From Treponema sp. (GTDB lineage Bacteria > Spirochaetota > Spirochaetia > Treponematales > Breznakiellaceae), in assembly GCA_031257675.1 (NCBI GenBank), contig JAIROG010000037.1:1-64000 (forward strand): a DNA stretch of 64,000 nt. The letters are read 5' to 3'. The notes under the pieces were generated by a model. The model searched no databases. It had not been told where the DNA came from and saw nothing but the letters and a program-made list of their open reading frames with translations. Below are positions 1 through 9,334 of the stretch, piece by piece. The position numbers and the translations under genes were made by a program. The stretch's first letter is position 1, and each line of letters starts with the position of its first letter.

Positions 1-1
1 C

Positions 2-112
2 CACGGATACAATCATTTTGCGGTAAAATCACAAATTTACCTGGCATCACTGAAACGCGCGATGGAATTACTTTCTGCCTATAATATGGGGGATAATGGC
101 GCTTTTGCGTAA
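2..112 (+). CDS. C-terminal end of an unidentified CDS (partial at window start)
   Basis: Open frame from base 2 to TAA at 110-112 (HGYNHFAVKSQIYLASLKRAMELLSAYNMGDNGAFA); no family recognised. Confidence 0.3.
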   Translation, partial: HGYNHFAVKSQIYLASLKRAMELLSAYNMGDNGAFA

Positions 113-121
113 CATGAGAAG

Positions 122-589
122 TCACTTAAATCCTGTCAAAACAGCCCCGGTGAGAACTCTGAAATTATAGGCAATAACACTCCAGTATATCTTTTGTCTA
201 TAATGTTCCAACCCTTTCCACACGCATTTTGCTATATTCCTCTTCAAATTTGATATTACCCCCTCAATCCCGCTCCTCCATTTCTTCAGTTTTTTCTCAA
301 CACGCTCGTTTTCACATATATTCTTTAATGTTCCGAATATCTTATTGAATACTCTATTTGTGATCTTCTTCTCTATCGCGTGTTTCTGATTCTCAAGACT
401 CCCATACCCGCCGTCGGTTACCACTGACTTCGGCGTTATTCCGTAATCGCTCGTTACTTTGTCTAGCGCCCCCTGAAAAAGTCCGCTGTCCTTCGGGTTC
501 CCCTTCTCTATTTCACACGTCAGTATCATATTACTCTTTCCTGTCCCAAGAGTAACTTTATGTCCGAATTTCGCTTCCCATAATTTCAT
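122..589 (-). pseudogene. DDE transposase C-terminal fragment (IS5/ISNCY-like)
   Basis: 155 aa with VVTDGGYGS and WRSGIEGVISNLKR typical of the C-terminal half of DDE transposases; too short for an intact enzyme. Confidence 0.6.
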
Positions 590-1273
590 AATAATATACT
601 ATCACGCCATCTCTTTTTAGGCAATGTTTTTGACTTTATAGACAGACACTACATAGTCCATAAAAACTCCTTTTTTGCCGTTTGTTTTCAAGATCGCGAG
701 CGCTATTGTTTGTCAACTGGTAAATCTTCACCTTAATTTTACAAAAAAACGAGCTTCCTTCACGTGTACGCCACGCTTCATGGAGAATGCGACCTCAATA
801 AAGGCAGACTATTCGGGGGCGACAGCCAATAGGCTGAAAAGGCGTCCATCATGGGCGACTTCAGCAAGACAACCGGCGCAACCGGAAATATGCCCTTAAG
901 CCATCTTTCTAACAAACAACCGTCTCCATAAGCCAAAAGGATATGCATCTTCCTGTCGACGGCGCGCCGCCGTTGCCATCGCCTGAACGCTCCGCTTCTT
1001 TTCATCAAACGACTCCCTGACAAGTTCGCAACCTGCAAAGAGGCAAGGAGACCCTCCCTTACAGGCTGCGCGTCCGTGATATTCCGGGGAAGAACCGTAC
1101 ATTCAACGCTTTGCGAAGGTTTCCTTCATTTTTGATCATATACATCCTCTATTGAACAATTCTATTATACACAAAAACAAGTTCCCACGCCAGAGGCGCC
1201 GCCTGCGCATTGCCGACGGCTTTCATATTTCCGCAAAAACGCGCGAAGACACGCAATTCATGCGTCCGCGTTA

Positions 1274-1302
1274 TTGACAAACTGAGAACGTATTTGTATA
1301 AT
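1274..1302 (+). promoter_or_regulatory. Consensus sigma70-type promoter upstream of cysK/nitrogenase-like operon
   Basis: TTGACA (1274-1279), 17 nt spacer, TATAAT (1297-1302), about 60 nt before ATG at 1363. Confidence 0.75.
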
Positions 1303-1362
1303 ACATACTGTTTTTATCGTTTTTATAAACTATTAAACATAGAGCAAAAATAAGGCAAAAAG

Positions 1363-2331
1363 ATGTCAAATAGAGTGGCAGACAACCTGACGGAATTGGT
1401 GGGGAATACGCCCATCCTGCGGGCCCGCGCGTTCAGCAAGCTGGCGGGAATTGAGGGCGCCAACCTCCTCTTCAAACTGGAGTGCTTCAACCCCCTCTCC
1501 AGCGTGAAGGATCGCATCGCCAAAGCTATGATCGAAGACGCCGAAGCCAAGGGGCTTTTGAAAGCCGGCGCCGTGATCATTGAGCCAACATCGGGCAACA
1601 CGGGGATTGGGCTTGCTTTTGTGGCGGCGTCAAAGGGGTACCGCCTCATCCTCACCATGCCAGACACCATGAGCGTTGAGCGGCGGCAGTTGCTTTTGGC
1701 GCTGGGGGCGGAGTTGGCGCTGACTCCCGGCGCTCTGGGCATGAAGGGCGCCGTGAACAAAGCTCTGGAACTCAACGCCCGGATCAAAGGGAGTGTTGTT
1801 CTGCAACAATTCTCCAATCCCGCCAATCCGGAGATACACCGGAAAACCACAGGACCCGAAATTTGGGAGGCGACCGGCGGCAACATTGACATCCTCGTAG
1901 CCGGAGTGGGAACCGGCGGAACCATTACTGGAGCGGCCGCTTTCCTTAAAGAGAAAAAGCCTGATGTAAAAGCCGTAGCGGTGGAGCCAGACGCATCGCC
2001 GGTATTGTCGGGAGGCAAGCCGGGACCTCATCAGATACAGGGCATTGGCGCTGGTTTTACGCCTGACGCGCTCGACCTTTCGATTATTGACGAGATATTC
2101 CGGGTGCGGAATGAGGAGGCGGTGGACACCGCCAGGGCGCTTGCGCAAGAGGAGGGGCTTTTGGTGGGCATATCGTCCGGCGCAGCCGCCTTTGCCGCCG
2201 CGAAAGTCGCCGCTAGAACGGAAAACAAGGGCAAAACCATCGTGGGCATTCTTCCCGATACCGGGGAACGCTATCTTTCAACCATACTGTGGAAAGACAT
2301 TCCCAAAACAAAAAGTCCCATTTGGCATTAG
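1363..2331 (+). CDS. cysK: Cysteine synthase (O-acetylserine sulfhydrylase family)
   Basis: 322 aa; [16 protein letters not shown] (PLP Lys) and [12 protein letters not shown] motifs. Confidence 0.95.
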   Translation: MSNRVADNLTELVGNTPILRARAFSKLAGIEGANLLFKLECFNPLSSVKDRIAKAMIEDAEAKGLLKAGAVIIEPTSGNTGIGLAFVAASKGYRLILTMPDTMSVERRQLLLALGAELALTPGALGMKGAVNKALELNARIKGSVVLQQFSNPANPEIHRKTTGPEIWEATGGNIDILVAGVGTGGTITGAAAFLKEKKPDVKAVAVEPDASPVLSGGKPGPHQIQGIGAGFTPDALDLSIIDEIFRVRNEEAVDTARALAQEEGLLVGISSGAAAFAAAKVAARTENKGKTIVGILPDTGERYLSTILWKDIPKTKSPIWH

Positions 2332-2388
2332 GAACCTCTGGAAACTCCGGTTGGGTTTCCAAAAGTTTCCATTAAGGAGGAACAAACG

Positions 2389-3729
2389 TTGAGCGCGATT
2401 ATTGACAGACCCCGGTATATGTGCGCCCTGGGAGGCGCGTTGGCTCTGATGAGAGCAATGAACCGGACTGTTCCCATTGTACATGCGGGCGCCGGCTGCG
2501 CGTACAATTACTTCATAGGCGGCAACGCCGGCGCGGGGTATCTGGGCGGCGGCTGCTACGGCGCGGTGACCACGCCTTCCACCAATGTGGCGGAAAAGGA
2601 AATCATCTTCGGCGGAGAGAGCCGCCTTGAAGAGCAGATACGCGCCACAGTGGAACTCATTGACGGCGATCTCTACATTGTCATCTCCGGCTGCCAAGTT
2701 GAAATGATAGGCGACGATATACGCATGACAGCGGAGGCTATTGAAGGGCTGCCTTCGCCGGTACTGGCCGTGCAGACCCCAAGTTTCAAGGGCAATTCCC
2801 AGCAAGGCTACGATATCCTCTTGGAAACGCTTGCGCGAAAGTACGTCGCCAAAACTGACGCAAAACGCAAGAACACGGTTAATGTGTTCGGCGTGATCCC
2901 CGGAAACGATCCTTTCTACAAGGGCAACCTGAAAGAGATCAAGCGGGTTCTCTCCCTCATCGGCGTTGACGCCAACACCTTTATCGGTGAAAGGGAAAAC
3001 CTTGACAATTTCCGCAACGCCGGAAGCGCCGAACTCAACATCGCGCTTTCCGATGTGTACGCCCCCCTGTCGGCGGAGGCGTTTAAAGAAGTCCACAATA
3101 TACCCTATATACGGGAACAGCTTCCCATCGGTTTCTTCCAGACCGAACGGTTCCTGCGCGCTGTGGGCGAGGCTCTTGCGATAGACGAGGCGGTTGTCAA
3201 TAGGGCGGTCAAGGCGGAAGAAGAAATTTACTTTGATTATTTTGAACGCATCGCCGACACCTACAATGACGTTGAACTCCAGCGTTACGGAGTTGTGGCG
3301 GCTGATTCCAATTACGCCCCGGCAATTTCCAATTTTATTTCCGATGAACTGGGCTGGATTCCCCACCTTACCATGGTGACTGACCCGGTTACCGAAGAAA
3401 ACAAGATCGCTCTGGACAGGCGTTTCAAAAATTACGCATCAAGGCTTGAGCCTACGGTGTATTACGATACAAACGCCTCAGCCCTGCGGCATTACCTTGC
3501 CGGCAGTTGGGAGCGGAATCGCAATCACATCTATTACGAACCTTTTTCGCCGGCGGTGATATTCGGCAGCGTGTATGAACGGGATTACGCTGAAGAGATG
3601 GGCGTTCCCCTACTTTCAATTTCGTTTCCCATAACAAACAGAGTTGTATTTAACAAAGCCTACGCGGGCTTTAATGGCGGACTCGCCTTGGCTGAAGACA
3701 GCTTCAGCCTGCTGGTGGCGGCGCGGTAA
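2389..3729 (+). CDS. Nitrogenase-like component 1 beta (NifK/MarK-like) subunit
   Basis: 446 aa; IVHAGAGC, LGGGC and ISGCQVEMIGDDI align with NifK P-cluster Cys positions (C70, C95, C153); TTG start 57 nt after cysK. Confidence 0.85.
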   Translation: MSAIIDRPRYMCALGGALALMRAMNRTVPIVHAGAGCAYNYFIGGNAGAGYLGGGCYGAVTTPSTNVAEKEIIFGGESRLEEQIRATVELIDGDLYIVISGCQVEMIGDDIRMTAEAIEGLPSPVLAVQTPSFKGNSQQGYDILLETLARKYVAKTDAKRKNTVNVFGVIPGNDPFYKGNLKEIKRVLSLIGVDANTFIGERENLDNFRNAGSAELNIALSDVYAPLSAEAFKEVHNIPYIREQLPIGFFQTERFLRAVGEALAIDEAVVNRAVKAEEEIYFDYFERIADTYNDVELQRYGVVAADSNYAPAISNFISDELGWIPHLTMVTDPVTEENKIALDRRFKNYASRLEPTVYYDTNASALRHYLAGSWERNRNHIYYEPFSPAVIFGSVYERDYAEEMGVPLLSISFPITNRVVFNKAYAGFNGGLALAEDSFSLLVAAR

Positions 3730-3744
3730 AATAGGAGGATGCAA

Positions 3745-5253
3745 ATGGCGTTGAAGATAGAACGGGCGGCGCCGCCCAGAGAAGACCGGCTTCAGGCGGG
3801 AACAGCCTATTGCGGAACCTGCGCGGAATTGCGAGATCGGCTGAGGCGCAAGGACGGCGGCTGTTTTAATCAGGCGAACCGGAGTTTTGGACAAAGTTTC
3901 GGCTGTCAGTTTACCCTGAGCCTCGCCATGCTCAACACCTTGCGGAATACAGTGGTGATTGTTCATGGACCTGTGGGCTGCGGCTTCTGGTCTATTGGCG
4001 GCGCCGGCGCGACCAGAACCATGAAGCGCCTGCGGGATCCCTCCCAGGGAAGCACGGTACAGATTTCCACCAACCTTGACGAAAGCGACGTCATTTCCGG
4101 CGGCGAAAAGAAACTGAGGGAGGCGGTGATCTACGCTGACCGGGAATTCCGTCCCGAAGCCATCGTGGTTACATCCACCTGCGTTCCCGCGCTCATCGGC
4201 GATGATGTCGACGCTATCCTTGACGGACTCAAGAAGGATGTTTCGGCGGATCTGGTGTCAGTCAACTGCGAGGGTTTTAAAACAAAACTCATGGCCACCG
4301 CCTACGATGCGGTGTACAATGGGATACTCAAGAATTTAAGCGAAAAGAAAATTGAGCGGGAAAGCCTCGTGGTCCCCGACAAGCTGGATGACATGCTCTG
4401 GAATTACAACAACGCCCATAGGGTCAACGTGTTCAATGTCGGTTCCATGGGACGGTCAGACGAGCTAGAGATTGTCCGGCTCCTCAACGCCCTTGAGCTT
4501 ACAGTCAATGTTATTCCCTGTTTCGCGTCTCCCAAAGATTTTCGCAAAGTCCTTGACGCCGCGCTCAATGTGAGCGTCTGCGGCACTCACGACGATTACT
4601 ACGTCAAGCGTATTGCGGAAGAGTACGGCATCCCTTACATCATCGACACCATGCCCATAGGCAGAAAAGGAACGGGGCGGTGGCTTATGAAAATCGCGGA
4701 ACATTTTCATCTTGAAGAACAGGCCGGGCGTTTAATAGAAAAAGAAGACGCCGCGCTCAACGAAGCCCTTGAACCGTACCGGAAGGCGCTCAAAGGAAAA
4801 CGGGCGTATATTTCAGGAGGCGAGATCCGCATATTTGTCACCGCCGAACTTGTACATGACCTGGGGCTTGAAATCGCGGGACTCAAAAGCCACCACATTG
4901 ATCATTTTGTTGAACCGGTCTTTGACGACGCGTCCATTGCCGGGGACACCTGCATCGACATCGCCTCCCAGCATCCTTTTGAACAGGCGAACCTGCTCCG
5001 CAAGATAAAACCCGACGTGCTTTTAATGCATGTAGGAGGCGGCAATTTCACGGCGAAACACGGGCTTCCGGTACTGCCCCTCTTTAACCCCGGTTTTAAT
5101 TACATGGGCTATTCCGGCGCATTCGAAGTCGCTTGCCGGCTTAAACGGATTTTGTCAAACAGCCAGTACAATAAAAACATCCAGAAACACCGCCCTCTCC
5201 CTTACCGGGAATCATGGTACGAAAAGGATGTGGGCGCGTATATCAAGGGGTGA
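3745..5253 (+). CDS. Nitrogenase-like component 1 alpha (NifD/MarD-like) subunit
   Basis: About 502 aa; SFGC, VHGPVGC and STCVPALIGDD (P-cluster Cys positions), NCEGF, and LNVSVCGTHDDYYVKRIAEEYGIPYI (Cys275 equivalent). ORF track begins at 3739; in-frame ATG at 3745. Confidence 0.85.
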   Translation: MALKIERAAPPREDRLQAGTAYCGTCAELRDRLRRKDGGCFNQANRSFGQSFGCQFTLSLAMLNTLRNTVVIVHGPVGCGFWSIGGAGATRTMKRLRDPSQGSTVQISTNLDESDVISGGEKKLREAVIYADREFRPEAIVVTSTCVPALIGDDVDAILDGLKKDVSADLVSVNCEGFKTKLMATAYDAVYNGILKNLSEKKIERESLVVPDKLDDMLWNYNNAHRVNVFNVGSMGRSDELEIVRLLNALELTVNVIPCFASPKDFRKVLDAALNVSVCGTHDDYYVKRIAEEYGIPYIIDTMPIGRKGTGRWLMKIAEHFHLEEQAGRLIEKEDAALNEALEPYRKALKGKRAYISGGEIRIFVTAELVHDLGLEIAGLKSHHIDHFVEPVFDDASIAGDTCIDIASQHPFEQANLLRKIKPDVLLMHVGGGNFTAKHGLPVLPLFNPGFNYMGYSGAFEVACRLKRILSNSQYNKNIQKHRPLPYRESWYEKDVGAYIKG

Positions 5254-5405
5254 TCCGGCGCGAACGCGCCGCGCTATTGGAGGACGGCGTATATCAGAGA
5301 CGCGATCTTTCCTGAATAGCGTTGTTCAGTACCTTCAGTTGTTGAACAAGTCCACTATACGCCCGCGCCCCGAATTGCAATTTTTTCTCTCAGGCAAGAA
5401 GCGCC

Positions 5406-6710
5406 TCACGGCGCAGCCGTGTCAAAAGCCTTTCCGAATTTCTTTACCGCATCGACAACGTAATCATAGGTCATAAAGAATCTGACTCCCTGTTCCGCAA
5501 GGCGGCGGCGTGGAGCATCGCCTATGCGCATGGCAATAACGCCGTCGCAGTCCTCCAGCGTGTCGAAAATCCCGTTGAGTCCTTCTTCATGCCATTTCAT
5601 TGCGGCATGTCCGCAGGTTTCTTTGCCTTGGCAGTACCTGGACACGTCCCGTTTTTCGATAAATTCAACCGCGCCGTTTTTATACTGATATATATAAAAA
5701 GCCGAGACATGCCCAAAATGCTGATCCACCGCAACGCCATTTTTGGAAGCCACCGCGAAGAGCAACGGACGAAGATTCTTTCCGGAATCCCTTCCAACCG
5801 GCGCCGAATCCGCAAAGATTGATCGTTCTGTTTCATCGTAACTTTTGCCGCCCGCAAACTGGAAGGAAATATCCTCATCCAAAGTCCCCACAGCGTCCGC
5901 GCGGCACTGGCGGCAATGGTACATCTGGGGCAGTATGGTCTCGCAGGTTTTCCGCATTTCAGTAAGCTCCGCGTTGCTCGCCATGGGGATATGTTCAAAA
6001 ATGGCGCCTCGCACCGGAATGAGTTGCATGATGTTGGTCATATCCGCGCCGGCTTCTTTCACCTTCGCCACAATCTCAGGGATTACGCCGTCATTGACGC
6101 CTTTGATCATGACAATGTTGACTTTCGTGACGATTCCCAGGTTCCACAGGCGCGAAATGCCTTCGTACTGGTTTTCAAGCAGAATGCCCGCGCCTTCGGC
6201 GCCTGAATAGCGCTTCCCCTCGTATTGTACAAAGCGGTAGATGCGCCGCCCTTCTTCAGGACTTGCCGCGTTCACCGTCACCGTCACGTGGGAAACGCCT
6301 AATTCGGCGATGTCGCCGGCGTATCGGGGAAGGAGGAGCCCGTTGGTTGAAAGGCAGAAAACAACGCCGCTGTCAGCCTTGCGGACGAGCGAAAAAGTCT
6401 CCCGCACCCGGTCGAATTCGGCAAGGGCGTCCCCGGGCCCCGCGACGCCGGCCACGTCGATCTTCCCCAACCGTTGGCGAGCGTCAAGGAATCGCTCCAA
6501 CGCCTTTTCCGGCGCAAGTATGTTAGCGGTTACACCGGGACGGCTTTCGTTGGCGCATTCGTACTTCCGCAGGCAGTAATTGCATTGGATATTGCAGGAC
6601 GGCGCTACAGGCAGATGTATGCGCGTGAGCTTCCCTCCGCAACCATTAAAACAGGGGTGCGCAAGAGACTTGAGCGCATTGGCTTTCTTCCGGTCATGAA
6701 TATCCCGCAT
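5406..6710 (-). CDS. NifB-like radical SAM protein with C-terminal NifX/FeMo-cofactor-binding-like domain
   Basis: 434 aa; CNIQCNYC radical SAM motif, NifB-like HPCFN start, C-terminal VDQHFGHVSAFYIY typical of dinitrogenase Fe-Mo cofactor-binding domain. Confidence 0.85.
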   Translation of the reverse strand: MRDIHDRKKANALKSLAHPCFNGCGGKLTRIHLPVAPSCNIQCNYCLRKYECANESRPGVTANILAPEKALERFLDARQRLGKIDVAGVAGPGDALAEFDRVRETFSLVRKADSGVVFCLSTNGLLLPRYAGDIAELGVSHVTVTVNAASPEEGRRIYRFVQYEGKRYSGAEGAGILLENQYEGISRLWNLGIVTKVNIVMIKGVNDGVIPEIVAKVKEAGADMTNIMQLIPVRGAIFEHIPMASNAELTEMRKTCETILPQMYHCRQCRADAVGTLDEDISFQFAGGKSYDETERSIFADSAPVGRDSGKNLRPLLFAVASKNGVAVDQHFGHVSAFYIYQYKNGAVEFIEKRDVSRYCQGKETCGHAAMKWHEEGLNGIFDTLEDCDGVIAMRIGDAPRRRLAEQGVRFFMTYDYVVDAVKKFGKAFDTAAP

Positions 6711-6736
6711 GATCTTCTACGTTTCCTCGTATAAGC

Positions 6737-7624
6737 TTATATGGCGGCGCCCTGCGATGTGATCTCGCCCTGTTCCAGAGCCAGAAGGTTATCTGCCCAA
6801 GAAGCCGCCCATGCCCGCAATTCAGCGGCTTCCAGGGGGGAAGGTGTTTTGGACTCGGTATGCTCGGCGATCTTGCGGGCAAGGGAACGATACACATTGG
6901 CTTGCTCAGACGCGGACGCCGCCTCGATAGTGGTCTTTCCCTGGAGTTCGCTCTTGGTCACCGTTATGGAACGGGGTATGTATTCGATCACGCGCGTGGA
7001 CGCGCGCTTTACAAAGTCGTTGATAATTTCCCGTGAATAGGGTTGTCCCATGGAATTGGCGATTACCCCGCCCAAAAGGGCGCCGCCTGAATTGGAGTAC
7101 TTGCTTATCCCCTTAAAAAGATTGTTGGAAGCGTAGATGGACATAAAATCCGCGGATGACACGGTAAACACATGTTCGGCAATGCCTTCTCTGATAGGGA
7201 CGGCGAAGCCTCCACACACCACGTCTCCCAGTACATCGTAAATAACCACGTCCAGACGCAGGTCTTCAAAAACATGTTGATGCTTGAAAAGCTCCACAGC
7301 CGTGATAATGCCCCTGCCCGCGCAGCCAACGCCCGGAGCGGGTCCGCCGGCTTCGACGCAGTAGATGCCGTTATAGCCCTCATAAATAACCTCCGAGGCT
7401 TTTACCGTTGACTTTTCCCGAAGTGTGTCCAGCACGGTGGGGATGAATTTGCCGTCCCGCAGGGTGTTGGTGGAGTCGCTCTTGGGATCACAGCCAAACT
7501 GCATCACTTTGAGGTTCATCTCTGAAAGAGCCGCGCTGAGGTTGGACGTGGTGGTGGACTTACCTATGCCCCCCTTCCCGTATATGGCGATTTGCTTTAT
7601 CTTATGCGCCAACATCTTCTCCAA
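6737..7624 (-). CDS. NifH-like Fe protein (component 2)
   Basis: 295 aa; YGKGGIGKSTTTSN P-loop, GCDPKSDST, GVGCAGRG and DVLGDVVCGGFAVPIR with both [4Fe-4S] ligand Cys. Confidence 0.9.
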   Translation of the reverse strand: MEKMLAHKIKQIAIYGKGGIGKSTTTSNLSAALSEMNLKVMQFGCDPKSDSTNTLRDGKFIPTVLDTLREKSTVKASEVIYEGYNGIYCVEAGGPAPGVGCAGRGIITAVELFKHQHVFEDLRLDVVIYDVLGDVVCGGFAVPIREGIAEHVFTVSSADFMSIYASNNLFKGISKYSNSGGALLGGVIANSMGQPYSREIINDFVKRASTRVIEYIPRSITVTKSELQGKTTIEAASASEQANVYRSLARKIAEHTESKTPSPLEAAELRAWAASWADNLLALEQGEITSQGAAI

Positions 7625-7985
7625 TACATATAAATATTATCGTAAAACTATGTTATATATGTAAGGCAGTCGCAAACTTGAGCTTTGAAACCGCATCTCA
7701 CACTTGGAGAAAATTGTATAAGCCTTGAGCGCTTTACTTATAAAGAATTAACAGTTCTCTCCTAAAGCCTGTTCCAAACCAACCCGAATGTAGTTCGCGT
7801 TTTGGAACAGACTTATACTACTAAACCTATCATTTATCTCTGTTTTTGTCAAGGCTCGACAGCGCTAATTTTTGGAAAGATTTTTCTTAGCAAGAGGACA
7901 GTGAAAAATAGCGCCATGATATATAAAACGCCTGACCGAAAGAAAAGACGAATCCCAGATTCGACGGACTTCCATCCCAGCCGCT

Positions 7986-9179
7986 TCAGCGCAAACCGGA
8001 CTTTTTTAAGGCTTGATCCATATCCGCGATGATGTCTTCTCCGTCCTCAAGCCCCGCGCTGAAACGAAAAAAACCCCGGTGAAATTCCGGGGGATAGAGA
8101 TATTGGCGTTCATCATTTTCACCTAAAAACACGATGAGGCTCTCGTCGTGTCCCAGGGAAACCGCAGAGGTGATCAATCCCAGATGGCTGACGAAGCGGT
8201 TATGGGCGTCGTGATCCGCGTCCAAGCCGAACGCCAAAACCCCGCCGAATCCCGGTGACATTTGGGAGACGGCGACGGCGCGCCCCCGGTGGCTTTCCAA
8301 CCCCGGATATGCCGTAAACCGGACGCAGGGGAGGCTTTCCAGATACTGCGCGACCCGCAGGGCGTTTTCATTGTGCCGCCCCATCCTCAGAGGCAAGGTG
8401 ACAGACCCCCGCATGATGAGCCATGCGTTAAAGGGACTGACAACGCCTCCCAAATTCACTTGAGACTGGGCGCGGATCAGTTCCAAATGGACTTTTTTGC
8501 CGATCACAGCCCCACCCATGGCGTCCCCATGACCGTTGATGTATTTAGTGAGACTTTCCACGGAAAAATCCGCCCCCAGTTCCAGAGGACGCTGGTTGTA
8601 GGGGGATGCGAAGGTGTTGTCCACCGAAAAAAGAGACCCGTTGGCGCGGGCAATTCCGGCGATTGCCCGAATGTCGGAAATGGCCAGAGTAGGGTTTCCC
8701 GGCGTTTCGATGTGAACCAGCCTGGTGTTGGGGCGCATGGCGCTCCGGACAGCTTCCAGATCGCTGGTGTCAACAATGGTGGTTTCGACATTGAATTTAT
8801 GGTTGAGCAATTCGCGCAACAGCCGGTACACCGCGATATAGGTTACGCTGGAAAAAACCACATGGTCGCCGCTTTTGAGCAAGGCGAAAAACAACCCGGA
8901 CAGCGCCGCCACCCCGCTGGCTAAAACCACGCAATCCTCTCCCCCGGAAAGGGAAGTCAGTTTTTCCTCCAAGTACTTCTGGTTGCTGCCCCCGTTCCGG
9001 GTGTAAAGGCTTGTATCCGCCCCGCTCCAGTTCATTTCCGAAGGATCGTAGGGCAACGCGTAGCTGTTTGCCATGGTGATGGGACGCCGGATAGCGCCGG
9101 TTTCTCCGTCCACATCGTTCCCGGTGTGAACCGCCCGTGTGGAAAATCCAAATTCTTGTCCGTATATGCGCTTTTTCAT
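7986..9179 (-). CDS. PLP-dependent Cys/Met metabolism enzyme (trans-sulfuration family; cystathionine lyase/synthase, methionine gamma-lyase or O-acetylhomoserine sulfhydrylase)
   Basis: About 397 aa; SVESLTKYINGHGDAMGG (PLP Lys), IETPGNPTL, HGRFFRFSAGLED-like end. Start chosen at MKKRIYG (9179). Confidence 0.85.
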   Translation of the reverse strand: MKKRIYGQEFGFSTRAVHTGNDVDGETGAIRRPITMANSYALPYDPSEMNWSGADTSLYTRNGGSNQKYLEEKLTSLSGGEDCVVLASGVAALSGLFFALLKSGDHVVFSSVTYIAVYRLLRELLNHKFNVETTIVDTSDLEAVRSAMRPNTRLVHIETPGNPTLAISDIRAIAGIARANGSLFSVDNTFASPYNQRPLELGADFSVESLTKYINGHGDAMGGAVIGKKVHLELIRAQSQVNLGGVVSPFNAWLIMRGSVTLPLRMGRHNENALRVAQYLESLPCVRFTAYPGLESHRGRAVAVSQMSPGFGGVLAFGLDADHDAHNRFVSHLGLITSAVSLGHDESLIVFLGENDERQYLYPPEFHRGFFRFSAGLEDGEDIIADMDQALKKSGLR

Positions 9180-9334
9180 ATTATTATTATCGGAAATATA
9201 ATATAATGTCAATGAAAAATATTCTGGAAGCTGTTCCAAAACGCGCAGGACGACGGTTCTTGGACACGCTCACTTTTTTATGTTTTTTAACGGGCAGGCC
9301 GTGATGTTACGAATTAACGCGCTTTTTGCGCTTT

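Noticed and set aside
600-1130. Small overlapping ORFs downstream of the transposase fragment
   Set aside because: Mutually overlapping on both strands, compositionally driven, no recognised motif.
1323-2018. 231-aa ORF on - opposite cysK
   Set aside because: Antisense shadow of a clear cysK; low-complexity Ala/Pro/Ser translation with no motif.
2278-3366. 362-aa ORF on - opposite the NifK-like gene
   Set aside because: Shadow frame of a GC-rich coding region; the + frame has strong family motifs.
2389-7624. Interpretation as a canonical N2-fixing nif cluster
   Set aside because: No NifEN, NifV or modABC seen, no His442 equivalent in D, K-D order reversed, and the flanks are sulfur enzymes.
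2389-7624. Interpretation as protochlorophyllide/chlorophyllide reductase or CfbCD
   Set aside because: A NifB-like gene and both sets of P-cluster-type Cys are present, and there are no tetrapyrrole genes nearby.
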